From: Ramlibacter pallidus
Lineage (GTDB): Bacteria > Pseudomonadota > Gammaproteobacteria > Burkholderiales > Burkholderiaceae_C
Length of the DNA: 64,000 bases
Direction: 5' to 3'
NCBI RefSeq assembly: GCF_015070875.1
Contig: NZ_JADDIV010000006.1
Location: 1-64,000 of the forward strand
Shown piece by piece: positions 8,096-16,800 of this stretch. The translations under genes were made by a program, and so were the position numbers. The notes under the pieces were generated by a model. The model ran no database searches, was not told where the DNA came from, and saw nothing but the letters and a program-made list of their open reading frames with translations. Position 1 is the stretch's first letter, and each line of letters opens with the position of its first letter.

Positions 8096-8920
8096 ATGAC
8101 AGCGCTAGGAAAACTGGCCAAGGGCGTGCAGACGTTCGTCGCGGACGTCGCCCAAGGCTTCTTCGAGATCACCCACAACGGCTTTGCCGTCGTGGGCCTT
8201 GCCACCGTGTTCACCGTCCTCACCCTGCTGGCGCGTCCGGACCTGCAGCAGGCCGGCGAGTCCCGCCTCATGACCTGGCTGCAGGCCCGCCACGTGCAGG
8301 CCATGGGCCTCGTGCCCGAACTCGACGCGATCGACCGCGCCACCGCGCTGAATCCGAAGGAGCTCCCGAAGCAGCAGGCCGCCGTGGCCTACTGGCTCAG
8401 CAAGAAGTATCGCGTCGCGCCCGAGCCGCTCAGCGCGCTGGTGGCCGAGGCCTACGAGATCGGCGCCCGCAACAAGATCGATCCCCTGCTGCTGCTGTCC
8501 GTGATGGCGGTCGAGTCCAGCTTCAACCCCTTCGCCCAGAGCCCGGTCGGCGCCCAGGGCCTGATGCAGGTGATGACCGGCATCCACAGCGACAAGTACG
8601 AGAATTTCGGCGGCAAGCTGGCGGCTTTCGACCCCGTGACCAACCTGCGCGTGGGCGCCAAGGTCCTGCAGGAGTGCATCCAGCGCGCCGGCTCGGTGCA
8701 GGGGGGCCTGAAGCACTACGTCGGCGCCGCCCTGCTGCCGCACGACGACGGCTATGCGGCCAAGGTGATGGCCGAGCACGAGCGCCTGCAGCAGGTGGCC
8801 AACGGCCGCGTGGTGCCGCTGGTGACGCCGCCCGTGCCGCTGCGCACGATGGCCCCGGCCATTCCCCCGCAGGTCGAGCCGGAACAGGCCGCGCCGGCGC
8901 CGGCCCACGTCGTCTCCTAG
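8096..8920 (+). CDS. Membrane-anchored lytic transglycosylase (SLT domain)
   Basis: 274 residues. The ATG at 8096 follows an AAAGGA ribosome site at the usual spacing. Residues ~28-46 form one hydrophobic segment (FAVVGLATVFTVLTLLA), a likely membrane anchor or uncleaved signal. A soluble-lytic-transglycosylase domain follows at about 125-245: the catalytic Glu is in MAVESSFNPFAQSPVGAQG, followed by LMQVM, the GxxL-type AFDPVTNLRVGAKVL block and LKHYVGAA. Such enzymes cleave the MurNAc-GlcNAc bond of peptidoglycan and leave 1,6-anhydro ends. The C-terminus is a Pro/Ala-rich tail. The gene is transcribed alone from its own promoter and precedes the glyA riboswitch. Confidence 0.9.
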   Translation: MTALGKLAKGVQTFVADVAQGFFEITHNGFAVVGLATVFTVLTLLARPDLQQAGESRLMTWLQARHVQAMGLVPELDAIDRATALNPKELPKQQAAVAYWLSKKYRVAPEPLSALVAEAYEIGARNKIDPLLLLSVMAVESSFNPFAQSPVGAQGLMQVMTGIHSDKYENFGGKLAAFDPVTNLRVGAKVLQECIQRAGSVQGGLKHYVGAALLPHDDGYAAKVMAEHERLQQVANGRVVPLVTPPVPLRTMAPAIPPQVEPEQAAPAPAHVVS

Positions 8921-8922
8921 GC

Positions 8923-8928
8923 TAAACT
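8923..8928 (+). promoter_or_regulatory. Putative -10 element of the glyA transcript
   Basis: TAAACT, three bases after the transglycosylase stop, would place the start of transcription near 8936, at the 5' edge of the riboswitch. No good -35 is visible. The same box occurs before pilV. Confidence 0.45.
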
Positions 8929-8935
8929 AGCGCCC

Positions 8936-9054
8936 GTACGCGACTGGCGATAGGCGGCCCCGCAGCGGGCCGTTGACGTGGTCTACCACTGGGGAGCGTG
9001 CCGCGGGCACCGGAAGCACCTTCCGGCCCCGTGATCCAGCCGTTCGCCTGGGCA
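8936..9054 (+). promoter_or_regulatory. ZTP (ZMP) riboswitch, pfl motif, upstream of glyA
   Basis: The conserved blocks of the pfl/ZTP aptamer are present in order: ACTGGCGA (8943-8950) opening the P1/P2 region, a variable GC-rich stem, CCACTGGGGAGCG (8986-8998), a variable GC-rich loop, and the pseudoknot/P3 block CGCCTGGGCA (9045-9054). The class senses ZMP/ZTP, an AICAR signal of 10-formyl-tetrahydrofolate shortage, and turns on one-carbon and purine genes, glyA among the known targets. A hairpin at 9056-9075 (CCTCCGT with ACGGGGG) follows directly and precedes the AGGA ribosome site without a T-run, so control is more likely at translation than by termination; this last point is inference. 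Confidence 0.88.
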
Positions 9055-9093
9055 CCCTCCGTCTCCGCACGGGGGCCACGCCATAGGACCGCC

Positions 9094-10338
9094 ATGTACG
9101 ACCGCAAGACCCTCATCGAACAGACCGACCCCGAGATCTGGGCCGCCATCCAGGCCGAGAACCGCCGCCAGGAAGAGCACATCGAGCTGATCGCGAGCGA
9201 GAACTACGCCTCGCCCGCCGTCATGGCCGCCCAGGGCACCCAGCTGACCAACAAGTACGCCGAAGGCTATCCCGGCAAGCGCTACTACGGCGGCTGCGAG
9301 AACGTCGACGTCGCCGAGCAACTGGCCATCGACCGCATCAAGCAGCTGTTCGGCGCCCCGGCGGCGAACGTGCAGCCCCATTCGGGCGCCCAGGCCAACG
9401 AGGCCGTGTTCCTGGCCTTCCTGAAGCCGGGCGACACCATCATGGGCATGAGCCTGGCCGAAGGCGGCCACCTCACGCACGGCATGCCGCTGAACATGTC
9501 CGGCAAGTGGTTCAACGTGGTGAGCTACGGCCTGAACAAGGAAGAAGCCATCGACTACGACGCGATGGAGCGCAAGGCGCACGAGAGCAAGCCCAAGCTG
9601 ATCATCGCCGGCGCATCAGCCTATTCGCTGCGGATCGACTTCGAGCGCTTCGCCCGGGTGGCCAAGGACGTCGGCGCGATCTTCATGGTCGACATGGCCC
9701 ACTACGCCGGCCTGATCGCCGCCGGCGTCTACCCCAACCCGGTTCCGCACGCCGACGTGGTGACCTCCACCACCCACAAGAGCCTGCGCGGGCCGCGCGG
9801 CGGCTTCATCCTGATGAAGCCGGAGCACGAGAAGGCGATCAACAGCGCCATCTTCCCCGGCCTGCAGGGCGGTCCGCTGATGCACGTCATCGCCGCCAAG
9901 GCGGTGGCCTTCAAGGAAGCGCTGTCGCCCGAGTTCAAGGCCTACCAGCAGCAGGTCGTCAAGAACGCCCAGGTGGTGGCCGAGACGCTGGTGCAGCGTG
10001 GCCTGCGCATCGTGAGCGGCCGCACCGAAAGCCACGTGATGCTGGTGGACCTGCGTTCCAAGGGCATCACCGGCAAGGAAGCCGAGGCCGTGCTGGGCGA
10101 AGCCCACATGACCATCAACAAGAATGCGATCCCGAACGACCCGGAGAAGCCGATGGTCACCAGCGGGGTGCGGGTGGGCACGCCGGCCATGACGACCCGC
10201 GGCTTCAAGGAAGAGGAAGCCCGCATGACGGCCAATCTCGTCGCCGATGTGCTGGAGAAGCCGCGCGATGCCGCCAATATCGCGGCCGTTCGCGAAAAGG
10301 TCCACGCCCTCACCCGCCGCTTCCCGGTCTACAGGTAG
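9094..10338 (+). CDS. glyA: Serine hydroxymethyltransferase
   Basis: 414 residues, the family length. It interconverts serine plus tetrahydrofolate with glycine plus 5,10-methylene-tetrahydrofolate, the main source of one-carbon units. It shows the substrate region [12 protein letters not shown], the [12 protein letters not shown] block, the [10 protein letters not shown] region and the PLP lysine in [14 protein letters not shown]. The ATG at 9094 has a weak AGGA site and lies 40 bases after the ZTP riboswitch, whose ligand reports one-carbon shortage, which fits this enzyme. nrdR follows after 4 bases and is probably on the same mRNA. Confidence 0.97.
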   Translation: MYDRKTLIEQTDPEIWAAIQAENRRQEEHIELIASENYASPAVMAAQGTQLTNKYAEGYPGKRYYGGCENVDVAEQLAIDRIKQLFGAPAANVQPHSGAQANEAVFLAFLKPGDTIMGMSLAEGGHLTHGMPLNMSGKWFNVVSYGLNKEEAIDYDAMERKAHESKPKLIIAGASAYSLRIDFERFARVAKDVGAIFMVDMAHYAGLIAAGVYPNPVPHADVVTSTTHKSLRGPRGGFILMKPEHEKAINSAIFPGLQGGPLMHVIAAKAVAFKEALSPEFKAYQQQVVKNAQVVAETLVQRGLRIVSGRTESHVMLVDLRSKGITGKEAEAVLGEAHMTINKNAIPNDPEKPMVTSGVRVGTPAMTTRGFKEEEARMTANLVADVLEKPRDAANIAAVREKVHALTRRFPVYR

Positions 10339-10342
10339 CGCC

Positions 10343-10792
10343 ATGAAATGCCCGTTCTGCAGCCATGCCGACACCCAGGTGGTGGAGACCCGCATGGCGG
10401 AGGACGGCGACTTCATCCGCCGGCGCCGGCAGTGCGCCCACTGCGAGAAGCGCTTCACCACCTACGAGCGGCCCGACGTGACCTTCCCGGCGGTGGTGAA
10501 GAAGGACGGCCGCCGCATCGAGTACGAACGTGCCAAGCTGCTCGGCTCCTTCCACCTGGCGCTGCGCAAGCGCCCGGTCAGCACCGAGCAGGTGGACGGC
10601 GCCGTGGAGCGCATCGAGGAGAAGCTGCTGAACCTGGGCGTGCGCGAGATCCCCAGCTCGCGCATCGGCGAACTCGTCATGCGCGAGCTGAAGAAGCTCG
10701 ACAAGGTGGCCTACGTCCGCTTCGCCAGCGTCTACCGCAGCTTCGAGGACGTCGACGACTTCAAGAGCGTGGTCGACGAGATCCGGCGCTGA
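10343..10792 (+). CDS. nrdR: Transcriptional repressor NrdR
   Basis: 149 residues. The N-terminal zinc ribbon has paired cysteines (MKCPFC and [12 protein letters not shown]) and an ATP-cone domain follows ([16 protein letters not shown]). NrdR binds NrdR boxes and represses ribonucleotide reductase genes in response to (d)ATP. It begins 4 bases after glyA, a conserved glyA-nrdR order in betaproteobacteria, so the ZTP riboswitch may also influence its transcription. It converges on the FimT-like gene. Confidence 0.96.
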   Translation: MKCPFCSHADTQVVETRMAEDGDFIRRRRQCAHCEKRFTTYERPDVTFPAVVKKDGRRIEYERAKLLGSFHLALRKRPVSTEQVDGAVERIEEKLLNLGVREIPSSRIGELVMRELKKLDKVAYVRFASVYRSFEDVDDFKSVVDEIRR

Positions 10793-10810
10793 GCGCCGCG
10801 CCCTCCGCGG

Positions 10811-11353
10811 TTACCCGCAACTCCCCACCGAGCCCTCCTGCACGCGGGCCCGTCCGCCCGAAGCGAGCACGATGGTGCGCGCCGGACCCTGCTGCGGCGA
10901 GCGCCGGCAGATCGTGACCGTCCCGGCCAGCATGCCGCCGCCGGCGCCACGCGGCCCACCCAGCGTGGAGAACGCGATCACGCGCGCCACCGGCTCGTTG
11001 CCGGTCACGACCAGGTCGGCGGCCAGCGCCTCGCCGCGGTAGATCAGCGCCTCTCCCGGGTCGGGCGACCGGTTGCCGTTCGGGTCGTGGAAGACGAGCC
11101 AGCCCTGCTCCCAGCCGCCGGCGGCGCTGCAGGACTGGCCATCGGCCGACTTGCACATCGCGACCGGGCTGCCCCGCAGGAGCGCCTGGGTGCGCACCAG
11201 GTGCAGGCTCGACACGAAGGTGCTCGCTGCAGATCGCAGCTGCGCCGCATGGATGGCTTCCGCGATGGAGGGAGCGCCCGCTGCGAGCGCGACCGCTGCG
11301 ACGGCCAGCACCACCAGGAGCTCGACCAGGTTGAATCCGCGGGACTTCGGCAT
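10811..11353 (-). CDS. GspH/FimT-type minor pseudopilin
   Basis: 180 residues. The start at 11353 is set by a strong GGAGGT ribosome site. The class III prepilin signal is MPKSRG before FNLVELLVVLAVAAVALAAG, with Glu at position 5 of the mature protein, as needed for assembly after cleavage by PilD. The globular part resembles GspH/FimT pseudopilins (LRSAASTFVSSLHLVRTQALLRG and a NGNRSPDPGEAL turn). It stands on the opposite strand to the rest of the pilin cluster, divergent from pilV, with a shared 244-base gap. It probably primes type IV pilus assembly together with the other minor pilins. Confidence 0.85.
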   Translation of the reverse strand: MPKSRGFNLVELLVVLAVAAVALAAGAPSIAEAIHAAQLRSAASTFVSSLHLVRTQALLRGSPVAMCKSADGQSCSAAGGWEQGWLVFHDPNGNRSPDPGEALIYRGEALAADLVVTGNEPVARVIAFSTLGGPRGAGGGMLAGTVTICRRSPQQGPARTIVLASGGRARVQEGSVGSCG

Positions 11354-11585
11354 GGGCACCTCCAGGCCGCAAAGGTAGGCCGGCGACCCCTTTCCGGCGT
11401 GTGAACAGGAGGCCTGCGGGCCGTGCGAAAGTGGAGCCGCGCGCGGTGCGCGGCGGCACTTGCCGAAGCCCTCGCCAGAGGGCGATTTCGCTCGTGCGGT
11501 AGCCCTGCGCCGAGGGGCGGATGTGAGTGTTGACGGACGGTGGAACACGCCCGATGCGCGGGTCGCGAACCACGGCCGGGCTGCC

Positions 11586-11591
11586 TAAACT
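11586..11591 (+). promoter_or_regulatory. -10 box abutting the pilV start
   Basis: TAAACT ends 6 bases before the pilV ATG, so transcription would begin at or next to the start codon. There is no Shine-Dalgarno sequence between them. The other 220 bases of the gap hold GC-rich inverted repeats but no clear second promoter for the divergent FimT-like gene. Confidence 0.45.
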
Positions 11592-11597
11592 CGCGGC

Positions 11598-12212
11598 ATG
11601 AGCTCGCTCCGCCCGCATTCCATCCGGCCCGCCGCCATGCGCTCCTCCCGGGGCTTCAGCATGGTGGAAGTGCTCGTCTCGATCGTGATCCTCAGCATCG
11701 GCGTCCTCGGTGCGGTGGGCATGCAGGCCGCGGGGATGCGCAACAGCCGCGAGGTCCGCTCGCAGGCCCTGGCCGGTGCGCTGGCCCGCGAGCTGGCGGA
11801 GAAGATGCGCGGCAACCACCTCGTCGCCATCCAGACGACCGCGGCCGCCAACCCCTACCTGCTGGACCAGACGCTGGTGACCAGCCCGCCCACGACCCTC
11901 ACCTCGCCGACGCCGAACTGCTACCAGAACGCCTGCGCCACGGGCCTCCAGATCGCCGCCTGGGACGCGTACGAATGGCGGATCCGGCTGCGCGACACGC
12001 TGCCGAACCCCCGCGTGCGCGTCTGCATGGACGCCGACCCGTTCGACGCCGGCGGCCTGCCGAAGTGGGACTGCACCAACACCGGCAACGTGGCCGTGCT
12101 CAAGCTGGCCTGGAACCGCTCCAACACCCTGGGCGTCACCGAATTCACCTCCGTCGGCGACGCGACCCTTCCGATGCTGGTGCTGCCGCTGACCGCGGGG
12201 AGCAACGAATGA
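11598..12212 (+). CDS. pilV: Type IV pilus minor pilin PilV
   Basis: 204 residues. The prepilin motif is RSSRG before FSMVEVLVSIVILSIGVLG, with Glu5 present; the leader is long (about 19 residues). The sequence then matches PilV proteins, including AVGMQAAGMRNSREVRSQALA. PilV, PilW, PilX, PilE and FimT form the priming complex at the tip of type IV pili and help export PilY1. The stop overlaps the pilW ATG by 4 bases. Confidence 0.9.
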   Translation: MSSLRPHSIRPAAMRSSRGFSMVEVLVSIVILSIGVLGAVGMQAAGMRNSREVRSQALAGALARELAEKMRGNHLVAIQTTAAANPYLLDQTLVTSPPTTLTSPTPNCYQNACATGLQIAAWDAYEWRIRLRDTLPNPRVRVCMDADPFDAGGLPKWDCTNTGNVAVLKLAWNRSNTLGVTEFTSVGDATLPMLVLPLTAGSNE

Positions 12213-13213
12213 AGACACTGCACCTGGGCCGCCAGCGCGGCGTGACGCTGGTCGAAATGCTGGTTGCCCTGACGCTGGGCCTGCTCGTGGCGATCGCCGC
12301 CATGGTGACCCTCGTGGTCGGCCGCACCGGCTTCAACTCCGTCGACGCCACGACCCAGCTCATCGACCGCGAGCGGTTCGCCGCCGACACGGTCGCGCGC
12401 GTCATCGCGCAGGCCGGCTTCGAGGACCAGGGCGCCGACCCGCTCGTCACGCGGGCCATCGTCAAGCGCATGGGCGGCGATCCGGAGCCCGACCTGTTCG
12501 GCTGGAACAACGCGCTGTACGCATCGCCCGGCACCCTGGCCATCAGCGGATCGACGACGATGACCGACAGCAGCCGGACCAGCGGTTGCGGCGCGGTCAC
12601 GGACACCAGCTGCGCCAACGGCAGCGACGTGCTCGTCGTCCGGTTCCAGGGCTCCGGCAACCCCACCGCCGACGGCGCGATGGTGAACTGCCGCGGCGAG
12701 TCCGAACCGGGCCTCGCCACCGGCAGCCTCGACGAACGCGCCGCCAACATCTTCTACGTGGACCGCGACGCCGCCGGCGAGCCGGGCCTCTACTGCGCCT
12801 ACTACAACCGCGCCACCGCCGCGTGGGTCGCCGGCCAGCCGCTGGTGGAAGGCGTCGAGGCCATGCAGGTCCTCTACGGCACGGACCGGGTGACGCCCCT
12901 GTCGACGCCGCCCGCGGCCCTGGGGGACACGATCGTCGACCGCTGGCTGCGCGCGGACCAGCTCAAGGTCGCGGGGAATGCGGCCGCCACCCGTGAGAAC
13001 TGGCGCCGCGTCCGCGCCATCCGCGTCGGCCTGCTGCTGCGCGGCGCCCCGGGTTCGGCCCAGGAAAGGGTCACCGGCAGCTTCAACCCGCTGGGGGTGG
13101 CCTACGCCCACACGAACGACGTCGGGAGCACGCTGGCGACGGCGGCCGACGGACGCCTGCGCCGCGTCGTCAACTTCACCGTCCACCTGCGCAACGACCT
13201 GAGCACACGATGA
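12209..13213 (+). CDS. pilW: Type IV pilus minor pilin PilW
   Basis: 334 residues. The prepilin motif is GRQRG before VTLVEMLVALTLGLLVAIAA, with Glu5; the residue after the cleaved Gly is Val rather than Phe. The long globular part (DRERFAADTVARVIAQAGFED, then a Ser/Thr-rich loop region) fits the PilW family. The ATG at 12209 overlaps the pilV stop, and the end overlaps the pilX ATG, so pilV-W-X are translationally coupled. Confidence 0.88.
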   Translation: MKTLHLGRQRGVTLVEMLVALTLGLLVAIAAMVTLVVGRTGFNSVDATTQLIDRERFAADTVARVIAQAGFEDQGADPLVTRAIVKRMGGDPEPDLFGWNNALYASPGTLAISGSTTMTDSSRTSGCGAVTDTSCANGSDVLVVRFQGSGNPTADGAMVNCRGESEPGLATGSLDERAANIFYVDRDAAGEPGLYCAYYNRATAAWVAGQPLVEGVEAMQVLYGTDRVTPLSTPPAALGDTIVDRWLRADQLKVAGNAAATRENWRRVRAIRVGLLLRGAPGSAQERVTGSFNPLGVAYAHTNDVGSTLATAADGRLRRVVNFTVHLRNDLSTR

Positions 13214-13818
13214 ACGCCCGGAAAACCCCCTGCCCGAGCACGGCCCCGCGCCGCGCCAGCGGCTTCAGCATGATCGTCGTGCTGATCATCCTGTCGGTGC
13301 TGAGCCTGATGGGCGTGGCGGTCACGCAGATGACCCTCCTCAGCGAGCGCTCCACCCGCTACGACCGCGACTGGCAGATCGCCTGGCAGGCCGCGGAGGC
13401 CGCCCTGCTCGACGCGGAATTCGACATCCGGGGGCCGAACACCAGCGGCGCGAGCCGCGTGGCGGTGTTCAGCCCCACGAGCCTGCTCGGCTTCACCGAC
13501 GGGTGCGGCACGGGGACCGACCGCGGCCTGTGCCTGCCTGCGCTGGCGGGCAAGCCCATCTGGTACACGGTGAACTTCCTCGACGGCTCGGCCAACGCCA
13601 GGACGGTGGAGTTCGGCGAATTCACCGGCAGGACGCTGGACACCGGCAACGGCGTCCGTCCGGCCCGCAGGCCGCGTTACATCATCGAAGTGCTGCCGGA
13701 CCTCACCCCCGGCGGCAGTGCGACGGTGCAACGCAACATCTATCGCGTCACGGCCATCGGATTCGGCCCACGTGAGGACACGCAGGCTGTCCTGCAAATG
13801 TTCTTCAGGAAAGAGTAA
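13210..13818 (+). CDS. pilX: Type IV pilus assembly protein PilX
   Basis: 202 residues. The hydrophobic N-terminal helix follows ASG as FSMIVVLIILSVLSLMGVA. Position 5 of the mature sequence is Val, not Glu, a feature shared with the GspK/PilX type of minor pilin that is thought to sit at the pilus tip. Downstream is the typical RDWQIAWQAAEAALLDAE helix. PilX is the platform for PilY1, whose gene starts 6 bases later. Confidence 0.88.
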   Translation: MNARKTPCPSTAPRRASGFSMIVVLIILSVLSLMGVAVTQMTLLSERSTRYDRDWQIAWQAAEAALLDAEFDIRGPNTSGASRVAVFSPTSLLGFTDGCGTGTDRGLCLPALAGKPIWYTVNFLDGSANARTVEFGEFTGRTLDTGNGVRPARRPRYIIEVLPDLTPGGSATVQRNIYRVTAIGFGPREDTQAVLQMFFRKE

Positions 13819-13824
13819 CCCGCC

Positions 13825-16800
13825 ATGTTCGCACTTCCCATTCCGCCGCTGCCCGCCCGAGCGAAACGCGTCCTGCAGGTCACGCTGCTGGGCAGCCTGG
13901 TCGCGGCCGCCAGCCTGGTGATCGGACAGTCCAGCCCGCCGCTGGTGCAGCTGGCCACCGAGCCGTTGTACATGAACGGCGCCAAGGCCAAGGGCAACCT
14001 CACCATCGCGCTGTCGGTGGAATTCCCCACCGTGGGCGCCACCTACCGCGCCGGTTTCGACCCGAACACGGAATACGTCGGCTACTTCGACCCGAACGCC
14101 TGCTACAAGCACGTGCCGGCGAGCGGAGGCAAGGGTGCCTATTTCGACTGGCAGAAGGCGATGCCTGCCGACAACGACTGCGGCGGCGGCGGCTTCAACG
14201 GCAACTTCATGAACTGGGCCACTTCGTCGGCCATCGACATCCTGCGCTACGGCCTCACGGGCGGCAACCGCGTGATGGATGAGGACACGGGCAACGGCGT
14301 GACCGTCGTGGAACGCGCCTGGCTGCCGGACGACTTCTACCGCAACGGCTCTTACTTCCCCACGAAGTCGATCTCCAAGGCGGTTGCCGCCAAGATGATC
14401 GAGACGAGCGTGGCCAACCAGATCCCGGCGGGCGGAAACCTCTACATCTACAACTGCCGCGAGCGCGTCTACTTCTCGATCGCGAACGACACGTCCGGGG
14501 ATTGCGCCAGCCCGCACGGCACCAGCGCGGACGACAAGAAACATCCGTACCTGATCGGTCCGTCGAACGCGAAGTACTACGAAGTGCGGAACATGGTGTG
14601 CGACCCGAACACCGCCACGAACCGCCTGATGACCTACGACCCGCAGACCAAGCTCTGGCGCGGTCTGTGCAAGAAGTACGAGAAGGGCAACAAGTCCTTC
14701 TACAAGCCGGTGGGCCAGTTCCAGGTGAACTCCGACAGCCTGCGCGTCTCCGTGTTCGGCTACCTCAACGACGACCAGCGCACCCGCTACGGCGGCGTGA
14801 TGCGCTCGCCCATGAAGTACCTGGGCCCCAACGACTATGACGCCAACTTCAACCTGAAGGCGGCCGCGAACCCGCACGCCGAATGGGATCCGCTGACCGG
14901 CGTCCTCAAGGAGAACCCGCAGGCCGGCCATGCGACGTACGGCGACCAGGGCCATCCCCGCAGCGGCGCGATCATGTACATCAACAAGTTCGGCACGCTG
15001 GACATCAAGGGCGACTACAAGACGTACGACCCCGTGACGGAGATGTACTACGAGGCGCTGCGCTACCTGCAGGGCAAGCAGCCCACGAGCAAGGCCGTGT
15101 CCCTGACCGGGACCGCGACCCAGATCAAGCGGCTGAAGGAGAACTTCCCCGTCTACGACACCTGGACCGATCCGTTCGACGGCTTCCAGGACACGACCGG
15201 CGACGCGGCGAGCTGCCTGCGCAACAGCATCCTGACCATCGCCGACGTGTTCACGCACAGCGACCACGAAGTGCCGGGAAGCACCCGCAATGCGACCGAC
15301 GACTCCGCCCGGGCCAAGGCCGCCTGGCCGGACCTGGACGCCCCCTACTGGTCGAAGGTCGTGGGCGGCTTCGAAGGCAACCTGGGCGTCGCCTACAAGG
15401 ACAGCAAGGGCCGCAACCAGACCACCAGCAACCCGAACACCGTGATCAACACGGGCGGCCTGAGCGGCAACGACGCGGTGGACTTCAGCACGCTGGACTC
15501 GCAGACCACCGGCGCCGGCACCGGTTCGTACCACATGGCCGGCATGGCGTACTGGGCGAACACGCAGACGTTCAACATCACCTATCCGAAGGCCCGGGTG
15601 CAGACGTTCGCCATCGACGTGAACGAGAACTCCAAGAGCACGGCCTCGACCACGTTCCGCCGCACGCGCCAGCTGTACCTGGCTGCCAAGTACGGTGGCT
15701 TCAACGACCGCGCCGCCGCGCAGACCGGCAACCCGTACCAGCCCGGCAGCAACGTGCTGTGGATCGGCGCCGACGGCGACGCCAAGAACTACTTCCTGGC
15801 GAGCGACGCGCAGAAGTTCCTGGATGCGCTGGCCGAAGTGTTCGCCCGGGTCGTCGAGGAAACCGGCTCCATCGCGGGTGGCGCGATCTCCACCACGCGT
15901 CTGACTTCCTCCGAATCGGCCTCGGTGTACCAGGCGCGCTTCAACCCCGTGGCCAACTACTGGAGCGGGCGCCTGCTGAAGTACCCGATCTCCCTGGCCG
16001 CGGACAACACGATCGAACTCGGTTCCACGCCCACCTGGGAGGCGGGACAGATCCTGACCAACCGCACCAAGGTCGACCACGGCGCGGACCGCAACATCGT
16101 CATCGGACCGCCGCTCGGGCGGCAGGGCGTGGACGCGGCGGCGCCCTTCAAGTGGGCCAACCTCCCGACGGCGCACCAGACGGCCCTGAACACCCTCGAC
16201 GGCGTGGTGGATGCGTTCGGCAGCGATCGCCTCGACTACCTGCGCGGCGACCGCCGCAAGGAACAGTCCGCCACCAACAAGACGGGGCCGTTCCGCCCAC
16301 GCGACGTCGTGCTGGGCGACGTCGTGAACTCCGGCATCGTCTACGTCGGCAAGCCGTCCCTGTCCCAGGCCGGCAAGGAGTTCCGCGACTTCTACGACGC
16401 CAACAAGTCCCGCAAGTCGGCGCTGTACGTCAATGCGAACGACGGCATGCTGCACGCCTTCTACGACGACACCGGCGCCGAGGCCTTCGCCTATGTGCCG
16501 GGCTTCCTCTCGTCGAAGCTCTCGCAGCTCCCCGACCTGGACTACATGCACGCCAGCCTGGCCGACGCGACCCCGGCGGTGGCGGACGCCTTCTACCGCG
16601 GCGCATGGCGCACCACGCTGGTGTCCGGCGTCGGTGGCGGCGCGCAGGGCGTGTACGCCCTGGACGTCACCAATCCCGCCACCTTCAGCAAGGACAAGGT
16701 CCTGTGGGAGTTCACGGACCGCGACCACCCGGCGATGGGCAACGTGCTCGGCGCCCCGCAGATCCTGAAGTTCCGCGTGACCGACAGCACGGCGACCACC

